Under the pieces are notes generated by a model that had not been told where the DNA came from, did not search any database, and worked only from the letters and a program-made list of their open reading frames with translations. This document shows, piece after piece, positions 1 to 5,280 of a stretch of 6,301 nucleotides of DNA. The position numbers and the translations under genes are program-made. Numbering within the stretch: position 1 is the first letter of the stretch; the number at the start of each line of letters is the position of its first letter. Origin of the DNA: Frankiales bacterium (GTDB lineage: Bacteria; Actinomycetota; Actinomycetes; Mycobacteriales; SCTD01); NCBI GenBank assembly GCA_025464915.1, contig JAODNF010000048.1, positions 1-6,301 of the forward strand. Direction: 5' to 3'.

Positions 1-461
1 CCGCCGCGCGCGCGGCGGCCGACCACGTCACCTCCGGCAAGGCGCCGTCGGACGCCGCGGCCACCGCGATGCACTGGGCCTTCCAGGAGATCGGCGTCCC
101 CTACTCCTGGGGTGGCGGCGACGAGAACGGCCCGACGTACGGCTTCGCCCAGGGCGCCGGCACCAAGGGCTTCGACTGCAGCGGGCTGACGCTGTTCGCC
201 TATGCCCACGCCGGCATCCACCTCGACCACTACACGGGCTCGCAGTGGGGCCAGGGCAGGCGCATCAGCAGCCGGGGCGACCTGCAGCCCGGGGACCTGA
301 TGTTCTTCGCCTACGACACCTCGGACACCTCGACGATCCACCACGTCGCGATGTACATCGGCAACGGCAAGATGATCGAGGCGCCCTACACCGGCGAGGT
401 CGTCCGGGTGACGTCCTACGACCGCAGCGACTTCATCGGCGGCACCCGACCCTGGGCCTAG
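1..461 (+). CDS. NlpC/P60 family cell-wall peptidase, C-terminal part (5' end outside window)
   Basis: This is the C-terminal catalytic domain of a secreted NlpC/P60 cysteine peptidase, a family that cleaves peptide cross-bridges of peptidoglycan. The frame is open from base 3 and reads through the first ATG (base 69), so the true start lies before the window; an Ala-rich stretch (AARAAADHV) precedes the domain. Visible motifs are PYSWGGG, FDCSGLT with the nucleophilic Cys, LQPGDLMFF, and HHVAMYIGNG with the catalytic His. The Glu of MIEAP lies 12 residues after that His, where many family members have His. The same 12-residue spacing fits the Cys-His-Glu triad known for mycobacterial RipA. 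The segment between WGGG and FDCSGL is longer than in minimal NlpC/P60 domains and Gly-rich (GFAQGAGTKG). The gene ends with TAG and converges on the MBL gene. The family call is firm; the substrate bond and the N-terminal architecture cannot be seen. Confidence 0.93.
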   Translation, partial: AARAAADHVTSGKAPSDAAATAMHWAFQEIGVPYSWGGGDENGPTYGFAQGAGTKGFDCSGLTLFAYAHAGIHLDHYTGSQWGQGRRISSRGDLQPGDLMFFAYDTSDTSTIHHVAMYIGNGKMIEAPYTGEVVRVTSYDRSDFIGGTRPWA

Positions 462-515
462 CCCAACGTCCTAGCAAGCGGCGCCTCACACAGGCTCAGG
501 AAAAAGGACGCAACG
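462..515. other. Convergent intergenic spacer, no clear terminator
   Basis: These 54 bp separate the stop codons of two converging genes. A 6-bp inverted repeat, CCTAGC (470-475) with GCTAGG (515-520), spans the spacer and runs into the stop codon of the MBL gene. Inside it is a 4-bp stem, GCCT (483-486) with AGGC (492-495). Neither stem is followed by a T-run on its own strand; the only homopolymer is A5 at 501-505. I therefore do not call a Rho-independent terminator. Weak stems or Rho-dependent termination could serve both strands. Confidence 0.35.
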
Positions 516-1538
516 CTAGGGCTGGTAGACGCGCACCCGGTCCTCGGTGCGGGCGGTGAGCCGGCCCTGGACGACGAGCAGGTCGAGGTGCGCGGCGGTC
601 TCGAAGGTCGCCAGCATGCCGTTGAAGGGGTCGAGGTCCTCGACCCGGTGCTCGCGGCGGGTCCAGCGGAGCTCACCCGCGACCTCGTACGCCGTCCGGG
701 CACCGCCCACGACGGCCGCGAGGGTCTGGTCGAGCCGCCTGCCGTGGTGCGCCAGCAGCTCGTCGACACGGGCGTGCGCCGAGTCCGTCACGGGACCGTG
801 GGCGGGCAACAGCCGGGCGTCCGGCCGCTGCCGGACGATCCGCAGGGAGTCGAGGAACGCGCCGAGCGGGTTCTCCATCAGCACCGGCTCGAACCCGATG
901 GACGGTGTGATCGTGGGCAGCACGTGGTCGCCGGCGAACAGCAGGCCGCCGACGTTGTCGTAGAAGACCAGGTGCCCGCGGGTGTGCCCTGGCGTCTCCA
1001 CCGCGTCGAGCACCCGGGGCCCGAGGTCGATCGGGCCGGGTGAGAGCCAGGTGTCGGGCGACTCCCACTGCTTGTTGTCCGGCTTCGCACCGCCGATCCA
1101 GCTCCGGATCTGCTTGGCCAGCTCGTGGGCGCCACAGGCCTCCAGGCCGTCGATCTGGGCGGTGAAGCCGTGCCGGGTGCCCTCCTGCAGCAGGTCCATC
1201 GTCGGCTTCTCGCCGAGCCCGAGACCGATGTGGGACCCGACCTCGCGACGGATGGCGACGGCCTGCGTGTAGTGGTCGCGGTGGACGTGCGTCACCAGGA
1301 ACCGCCGCACGTCGCCCATCTCGTACCCGATGGTCGTGAGCGCCTTCCCGAACAGCTCACGGCTCTCCGGGATGGCCCAGCCGCCGTCGACGCAGACGAG
1401 CCCGTCGGGTGTGACGACGACGTAGACGTTCACCGCGCGCAGGCCGTCGTTGGGCAGCGGGAGCGGCACCCGCCACACGTCGTCGGCGACCTCGAAGGCG
1501 CCGGGCTCGACCCAGGGCAGGTCGCTGGTGCTCGTCAA
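516..1538 (-). CDS. Metallo-beta-lactamase-fold hydrolase (glyoxalase II/LACTB2-like)
   Basis: This 340-aa protein is a probable dinuclear-zinc hydrolase acting on an ester, thioester or lactone; the actual substrate is unknown. The zinc-ligand set of the family is complete: HVHRDH at residues 84-89 (H84, H86, D88, H89), H185 in ETPGHTRGH, D204 in FAGDH, and H247 in LLPAHGP. After the fold (to about residue 250), residues 255-340 are helical and Arg-rich and end in a segment that looks like the winged-helix tail of LACTB2-type proteins. There is no signal peptide, so it is probably cytoplasmic. The start is TTG: it overlaps the TGA of the SDR gene in a TTGA motif and has a purine-rich AGAAGAG 6 nt upstream. 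This makes it the last gene of a coupled P450-SDR-MBL set. The fold is certain; a lactonase or glyoxalase II role is only a guess. Confidence 0.93.
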   Translation of the reverse strand: MTSTSDLPWVEPGAFEVADDVWRVPLPLPNDGLRAVNVYVVVTPDGLVCVDGGWAIPESRELFGKALTTIGYEMGDVRRFLVTHVHRDHYTQAVAIRREVGSHIGLGLGEKPTMDLLQEGTRHGFTAQIDGLEACGAHELAKQIRSWIGGAKPDNKQWESPDTWLSPGPIDLGPRVLDAVETPGHTRGHLVFYDNVGGLLFAGDHVLPTITPSIGFEPVLMENPLGAFLDSLRIVRQRPDARLLPAHGPVTDSAHARVDELLAHHGRRLDQTLAAVVGGARTAYEVAGELRWTRREHRVEDLDPFNGMLATFETAAHLDLLVVQGRLTARTEDRVRVYQP

Positions 1539-2326
1539 CGCTTGCTCTTCTGCGCAGCCGCCATCTTCTCGGTGATGTCGCCGACCAGGCCGAGGCGCTG
1601 GAGCCGACCGGCAAGGTTGGGCGCCATGCCGCCGATCTTGGACAGCAGCCGGTCGGGATAGGGCGCGACCAGCACCTCCGCGCGGTTTGCGTGCAGTGCC
1701 TCGAGGACCGCAGCCGCCACCTGCTGCGGGCTGCGGGTGCCGAAGCCGGGCGGCGGCTGCAGACCGGTGTCGGCGAACATCCCGGCGTCGCTGATGAAGC
1801 CGGGCAGCACCGCGCTGACCGCCACGCCGGTGCCGTGCAGCTCGTCGTGCAGGGCGAGCGCGAAGCCGCGCAACCCGAACTTGGTGGCGTTGTAGATGGA
1901 GCTGCGGGCGGTCGCCGCGAGCCCGCTCAGGGAGCTGATGAACACCAGCCCGCCGCTTCCCCGCGCCACCATCCGCGGGGCGAGGGCGTGGGCCAGCACG
2001 ATGGGCGCCCGGAAGTTCACCTCGAGTCCGCGGTCCAGCTCGGCGTCGGAGTACTCCGACAGCTCGCCCGACCCGGGCAGGGCCGCGTTGGCGACCAGGA
2101 CGTCGACCTCGCCGGCCTCCTCGAGCAGCCGCGTCACGTCGGCACGGACCGACAGGTCGGCCACGACGACCCGACCGCTGACCCGCTCCGCGAGCGCCTC
2201 GAGCTCGGAGGCGCGACGGCCCGACAGGACGAGCTTGGCGCCCTCCTTGGCGAACGCCTCCGCGATCGCCTGCCCTATCCCCCCGCTGGCTCCGGTGACG
2301 AGAACGGTCCTGCCTGCGAGATCCAT
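1535..2326 (-). CDS. Short-chain dehydrogenase/reductase (classical SDR)
   Basis: This 263-aa protein is an NAD(P)-dependent oxidoreductase of the classical SDR family. The Rossmann glycine motif TGASGGIG is at residues 11-18. D57 (VVADLS) is the usual adenine-contacting Asp, and NAA at 80-82 is the NAG-type motif. The catalytic tetrad is N104 (VNF), S132 (FISS), Y145 and K149 (YNATK), followed by P175-G176. Arg-Arg at 37-38, just after the second strand, suggests a preference for NADP(H). The length is normal for the family, with a basic C-terminal tail. The ATG start lies 4 bp after the P450 stop, and the TGA overlaps the TTG of the MBL gene. The context suggests it oxidises a P450-made alcohol, or reduces the matching ketone or aldehyde, in the same pathway. 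The substrate cannot be read from the sequence. Confidence 0.94.
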   Translation of the reverse strand: MDLAGRTVLVTGASGGIGQAIAEAFAKEGAKLVLSGRRASELEALAERVSGRVVVADLSVRADVTRLLEEAGEVDVLVANAALPGSGELSEYSDAELDRGLEVNFRAPIVLAHALAPRMVARGSGGLVFISSLSGLAATARSSIYNATKFGLRGFALALHDELHGTGVAVSAVLPGFISDAGMFADTGLQPPPGFGTRSPQQVAAAVLEALHANRAEVLVAPYPDRLLSKIGGMAPNLAGRLQRLGLVGDITEKMAAAQKSKR

Positions 2327-2330
2327 GCAG

Positions 2331-3668
2331 TCAGTGTGGCGCAGCCATCAGCCGGGCCGGCAGGCCGCCCTCGGGTCGCAGGGTCACCGCTGCGTGCAGC
2401 TTGGGGTCGCGCAGCGACTGCGGCGCCCAGTGCCGGGCGAGCCGGGCCAGCACGAGCACGGCCTCGGCCCAGGCGAACGACTCCCCGATGCACTGCCGGG
2501 TTCCCGCGCCGAAGGGGAACCACGCGCCCCGCGGCTGGCCAGGCGCGTCCTCGTCGAAGCGGCCGTCCACCAGCCAGCGGGTCGGGTCGAAGGTCTCCGG
2601 GTCCCGCCACCACCGCGGGTCGCGGTGCAGGGCGTACTGGCTGGCCACCACGATCGACCCGCGCGGGATGACGTACCCGTCGAGGACGAGGTCCTCCGTG
2701 ACCTCCCGCTCCAGGATCCACGCGGGCGGGTACAGCCGCATCCCCTCGGCGATGCACGCGGTGGTGAACGGCAGGTCCCGCAGCCCGGCGTAGGTCGGCT
2801 CGGTGCCGACCACCTCCTGACGGAGCAGGGCGGCGACCTTCGGGCTACGCGACAGCAGGTGCCAGGTCCAGGTGAGGGAGTTCGCCGTCGTCTCGTGCCC
2901 CGCGAGCATCAGGGTCATGGCCTCCGCCCGGACCTCGTCCTCGGAGAGGCTCTCCAGCAGCCCGCTGACGACGTCGTCGCCGCGGTGCTCCTGCGCCCGG
3001 CGGACGAGCCGCTCGACGACCCCGTCGAGGGCCGCCTTGGCCCCCCACATCCGGCGGAACACCGGCAGCGGGATCTGCAGCAGCCGCTCGCCTCCGGGCA
3101 CGAGGGTCTTCTCCCAGCCGCTCATGGCGAGCTCGAGCGAGCGGTAGACGTCCTCGGCCTGCTCCCCGAGGTCCGCCCCGAACAGCGCCTGCCCCACGAT
3201 CTGCAGGGTCAGCGCCGACATCTCCTGGGCGAGGTCGATCTCGGTGCCCGGGCGCAGTGCCGCCCAACGCCGGTCGAGGGCGTCCGTCGCGGACACCATG
3301 ACCTCGGCGTACCCGGCGATCCGGCTGTGGTGGAAGCTCGGGTTCACCAGCCGGCGCCGGGGCTTGTGCGGCGCGTTGCGCAGCGTCAGCAACCCCTCGC
3401 CCATGAGCACGCCGGCGCTGAGCAGCGCCGGGCCCTTCTCGACCGCCTTGGCCTGCACGACGAGCAGCTCCCGGACCAGGTCCGGGTGGCTGACCAGGAA
3501 GGCCTGCTGCTTGGCCGTGCCGATCGAGGCGATCCGCGGGTAGTCGCGCCCGAGCTCCTGCATCCGCAGGGGTGGCAGGTCGCGCCGGACGAGCGTGGAG
3601 AGCATCCGCACGATCCCGACCGGTCCCATCGACGGCCCGGGCGGTCGGGTGCGCGTGGGTGCGGTCAT
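2331..3668 (-). CDS. Cytochrome P450 monooxygenase (class-E type)
   Basis: This 445-aa haem-thiolate monooxygenase should insert one oxygen atom into a hydrophobic substrate using electrons from a redox partner. All core motifs are intact: C-helix HKPRRRLVNPSF (101-112), I-helix oxygen-activation motif AGHETT (256-261), K-helix ExxR as EGMR (308-311), FDPTRW (360-365), and the haem loop FPFGAGTRQCIG (384-395) with C393 as the iron ligand. The PPGPS near the N terminus and the FPFGAGTRQCIG loop resemble the eukaryote-like (class E) branch found in actinobacteria more than camphor-type P450s. There is no membrane anchor and no fused reductase, and no ferredoxin gene in view. The ATG start lies 17 bp after the stop of the small CxxC gene. 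The family is certain; the CYP family number and the substrate are not determinable here. Confidence 0.96.
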   Translation of the reverse strand: MTAPTRTRPPGPSMGPVGIVRMLSTLVRRDLPPLRMQELGRDYPRIASIGTAKQQAFLVSHPDLVRELLVVQAKAVEKGPALLSAGVLMGEGLLTLRNAPHKPRRRLVNPSFHHSRIAGYAEVMVSATDALDRRWAALRPGTEIDLAQEMSALTLQIVGQALFGADLGEQAEDVYRSLELAMSGWEKTLVPGGERLLQIPLPVFRRMWGAKAALDGVVERLVRRAQEHRGDDVVSGLLESLSEDEVRAEAMTLMLAGHETTANSLTWTWHLLSRSPKVAALLRQEVVGTEPTYAGLRDLPFTTACIAEGMRLYPPAWILEREVTEDLVLDGYVIPRGSIVVASQYALHRDPRWWRDPETFDPTRWLVDGRFDEDAPGQPRGAWFPFGAGTRQCIGESFAWAEAVLVLARLARHWAPQSLRDPKLHAAVTLRPEGGLPARLMAAPH

Positions 3669-3685
3669 GCCGCCGTTCTACACCG

Positions 3686-4123
3686 TCAGGCGGCTGCAGC
3701 CACCAGGTCGGTCACCGACACCCGCTGGGCGGGCAGCGTCACGACCCGGACGGAGGCGGGGCGAGGGGCGGGTACGACGGCGACCGGCGCAGCCGGTCGG
3801 CTGACCAGCGCGAGGGCGGCCTGCCCGAAGTCGTCCGTCGCGGTGAAGGCCGCGACCATGACAGGCTCGACGACCTGCTCCACCCAGTCCGGCCAGCGCA
3901 GCAGGCCCACGTCGTAGGTCGCGTCCTCGGCCTCGGTGCCGGGAACGTGCTCGACCCGGCCGCAGACCTGGCAGGCGTAGGACAGGGTCCGGTCCTCCGG
4001 TCCGGCGCCGGCCAGCCAGGAGCGCAGCCCGTGCGGGCCGCTCGAGACGAGCAGGAGCGGCTGCTCCACGGGGCAGGCGGCGCAGAAGCCGGTCCAGCGG
4101 GCGATGACGCGATGCGAGGGCAT
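3686..4123 (-). CDS. Small CxxC-pair (putative zinc-ribbon) protein of unknown function
   Basis: I do not recognise this 145-aa protein. It has two CxxC pairs: FCAACP (Cys 14 and 17) and YACQVCGR (Cys 51 and 54). Their spacing is that of a four-Cys zinc ribbon. An acidic and Trp-containing stretch follows (DVGLLRWPDWVEQVVEP, about 71-87), then a helix-prone segment and an Ala/Pro/Val-rich tail ending in AAAA. No signal peptide or membrane segment is evident. I chose the ATG at 4123. An in-frame ATG at 4159 would add 12 residues, but the added codons include TGT, AAT, CAT and GCT, unlike the nearly uniform G/C-ending codons after 4123. A possible -10 box also sits in that stretch. The gene lies 17 bp before the P450 and probably heads its operon. 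It could be a regulator, a metal-binding accessory protein or a scaffold; nothing decides between these. Confidence 0.8.
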   Translation of the reverse strand: MPSHRVIARWTGFCAACPVEQPLLLVSSGPHGLRSWLAGAGPEDRTLSYACQVCGRVEHVPGTEAEDATYDVGLLRWPDWVEQVVEPVMVAAFTATDDFGQAALALVSRPAAPVAVVPAPRPASVRVVTLPAQRVSVTDLVAAAA

Positions 4124-4137
4124 GCACAGAGCATGCA
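4120..4137 (-). repeat. Tandem direct repeat TGCATGC x2 at the start of the CxxC gene
   Basis: On the - strand TGCATGC occurs twice, separated by TCTG, so the repeats are 11 bp apart start to start, about one helical turn. Each contains the palindrome GCATGC. The downstream copy includes the proposed ATG start codon (4121-4123). The layout would suit a pair of protein contact sites overlapping the transcription or translation start. The motif is short, so chance is possible. Confidence 0.4.
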
Positions 4138-4180
4138 GCTGATTACACAGCGTGACCATGGCCGAATCGGGTCATTCGGG
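4135..4180 (-). promoter_or_regulatory. Candidate promoter for the CxxC-P450-SDR-MBL operon
   Basis: On the - strand TGTAAT (4147 down to 4142) matches 5 of 6 bases of the TATAAT -10 box, in an otherwise GC-rich region. It would place transcription start near 4135, about 12 nt before the ATG at 4123. No TTGACA-like -35 is present 16-19 bp upstream. Instead that position is covered by the inverted repeat CCGAAT-N6-ATTCGG (4162-4179), which could bind an activator or a repressor. This is an inference from motifs only. Confidence 0.3.
4162..4179. repeat. Inverted repeat CCGAAT-N6-ATTCGG
   Basis: A perfect 6-bp inverted repeat with a 6-bp spacer (CGGGTC on the + strand). Its centre is about 35 bp upstream of the start point predicted from the TGTAAT box, where a dimeric regulator could act. 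It lies in the non-coding gap between pat and the CxxC gene, outside any codon constraint if the 4123 start is right. Confidence 0.5.
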
Positions 4181-4193
4181 GACTAGTCCGGAC
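4180..4193. repeat. Two overlapping perfect palindromes
   Basis: GGACTAGTCC (4180-4189) is a perfect 10-bp palindrome. It shares four bases with GTCCGGAC (4186-4193), a perfect 8-bp palindrome. The first contains CTAG, a tetranucleotide that tends to be rare in bacterial genomes. They follow directly on the inverted repeat at 4162-4179. They may be operator half-sites or simply GC-rich coincidence. Confidence 0.4.
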
Positions 4194-4210
4194 CACTCGA
4201 ACGGGTGGTC
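4191..4210 (-). repeat. Hairpin at the 3' end of pat (GACCAC-N8-GTGGTC)
   Basis: GACCAC (4191-4196) and GTGGTC (4205-4210) form a perfect 6-bp stem with an 8-nt loop. On the - strand the stem begins in the TGA stop codon of pat. A hairpin here could slow or stop transcription leaving pat, or protect the 3' end of its message. No T-run follows, so it is not a classical intrinsic terminator. Confidence 0.4.
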
Positions 4211-5270
4211 AGGCGGAGCGGGCCGCCCGCGCGGCTGCGATCACCTTGGCGTTGTCCCCGGGAAGCCCGACCGTGACCCGGCAGCCCTCACCGCTGAAGC
4301 AGCGGACCAGCACGCCGTGCTCCTCGAACACCCGCGACAGCGCATCGGCCTCGGGGGTCGGGAACCACACGAAGTTGCCCTGGGTCGGCGGGATGTCCCA
4401 GCCGAGGTCGAGCAGCTCCTTGCGCAGCGGCTCCCGCAGCTCGACGACGCTCGCGACCTGGGCGAGCAGCCGTTCCTCCACGTCCAGGGACGCGAGCGCC
4501 GCGGCCTGGGCGGCGATGGTCACGGAGAACGGCAGGTGCACCTGGCGCAGCGCACCCGCGATCTCGGGCGTGGACACGGCGTAGCCGACCCGCAGCCCCG
4601 CCAGTCCGTAGGCCTTGGAGAACGTCCGGACGACCACCAGGTTGGGGTGCTCGTCGAGCAGGGTGAAGGTGTTGACCACGGCCGGGTCGTCGACGAACTC
4701 GAAGTAGGCCTCGTCGACCACGACGAGCACGTCGCCAGGGACCGTGGCCAGGAAGTCGACGACGTCGCTCTGCGTCAGCGCCGTCCCGGTCGGGTTGTTG
4801 GGGCTGCACAGCAGCACCAGCCGGGTCCGGTCGGTGACGGCGGCGGCCATCGCCGGCAGGTCGAGCGCCTGGTCCTTCAGGGGGACCTTCACCGCGGTCG
4901 CCCCGGCGATGGCCGTGAACCCCGGGTAGGCCTCGAAGGAGCGCCAGCCGAAGACGACTTCCTGGCCGGCGTCGCAGCTGATCTCGACGAGCTCCTGCAC
5001 GATCTGGTTCGACCCGCAGCCCACAGCGACCCGCGACGGGTCGACCCCGTGCTTGGCCGCCAACCGCTCGGTCAGCACGGTGACCGAGGGATCGGGGTAG
5101 CGGTTGCTGTCGGTCACCGCCGCCGTGATGGCCGCCGTCACCTCGGGCAGCAGCGGGTACGGCATCTCGTTGCTCGCGAGCCGGCTCAGGACCTGGCCGG
5201 CGGCCGGCCGCCGGCCCGGCTTGTAGACCGGTACCGAGGACAGGACGGGACGCAGGCGCGGGGTGCTCAC
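4209..5270 (-). CDS. pat: Aromatic amino acid / histidinol-phosphate aminotransferase (HisC2/Pat type)
   Basis: This 353-aa protein is a PLP-dependent fold-type I aminotransferase. Family members transaminate aromatic 2-oxo acids (phenylpyruvate, 4-hydroxyphenylpyruvate) or histidinol phosphate in the cytoplasm. Visible motifs, numbered from the GTG start, are LASNE (N34), CSPNNPTGT with N159, VDEAYFEF with D186 and Y189, and RTFSKAYGLAGLRVGYA with the Schiff-base K219 and R227. R331 in CRVTVG is the carboxylate-binding Arg. The stretch VAVGCGSNQIVQELV followed by EVVFGWRSFEAYP closely resembles mycobacterial HisC2/Pat as I recall it, which favours Pat over the histidine-operon HisC. No other his genes are nearby. 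The GTG at 5270 gives the family's usual N terminus (STPRLRPVL) and has TGAGGG just upstream. An in-frame ATG at 5315 would overlap the neighbouring gene by 35 bp. The gap to that gene is 10 bp. Confidence 0.9.
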   Translation of the reverse strand: MSTPRLRPVLSSVPVYKPGRRPAAGQVLSRLASNEMPYPLLPEVTAAITAAVTDSNRYPDPSVTVLTERLAAKHGVDPSRVAVGCGSNQIVQELVEISCDAGQEVVFGWRSFEAYPGFTAIAGATAVKVPLKDQALDLPAMAAAVTDRTRLVLLCSPNNPTGTALTQSDVVDFLATVPGDVLVVVDEAYFEFVDDPAVVNTFTLLDEHPNLVVVRTFSKAYGLAGLRVGYAVSTPEIAGALRQVHLPFSVTIAAQAAALASLDVEERLLAQVASVVELREPLRKELLDLGWDIPPTQGNFVWFPTPEADALSRVFEEHGVLVRCFSGEGCRVTVGLPGDNAKVIAAARAARSA

Positions 5271-5272
5271 AG

Positions 5273-5278
5273 CCCTCA
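5273..5278 (-). promoter_or_regulatory. Ribosome binding site supporting the GTG start of pat
   Basis: On the - strand TGAGGG lies 2 nt before the GTG at 5270, between the TAG stop of the beta-propeller gene and pat. The spacing is tight, but the purine core and the fit to the family's N terminus favour this start over the ATG at 5315. Confidence 0.5.
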
Positions 5279-5280
5279 GG

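Noticed and set aside
69..71. ATG at 69 as the start of the NlpC/P60 protein
   Set aside because: The frame is open back to base 3 with an Ala-rich coding-like stretch, and starting at 69 would cut into the first helix of the domain and leave no export signal.
462..515. Rho-independent terminator between the convergent genes
   Set aside because: The stems are only 4-6 bp and no T-run follows on either strand; the A5 run at 501-505 is in the wrong place for both transcripts.
470..520. CCTAGC/GCTAGG repeat as an attachment site or insertion-element end
   Set aside because: Six base pairs is too short, there is no transposase or integrase gene, no target duplication, and no composition change on either side.
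1896..3917. A 2-kb open frame on the + strand, antisense to the P450 and SDR genes
   Set aside because: It is a shadow frame of the kind expected opposite high-GC genes: Arg/Gly/Pro-rich composition with no domain motifs, and it runs antisense to two genes with complete catalytic motifs.
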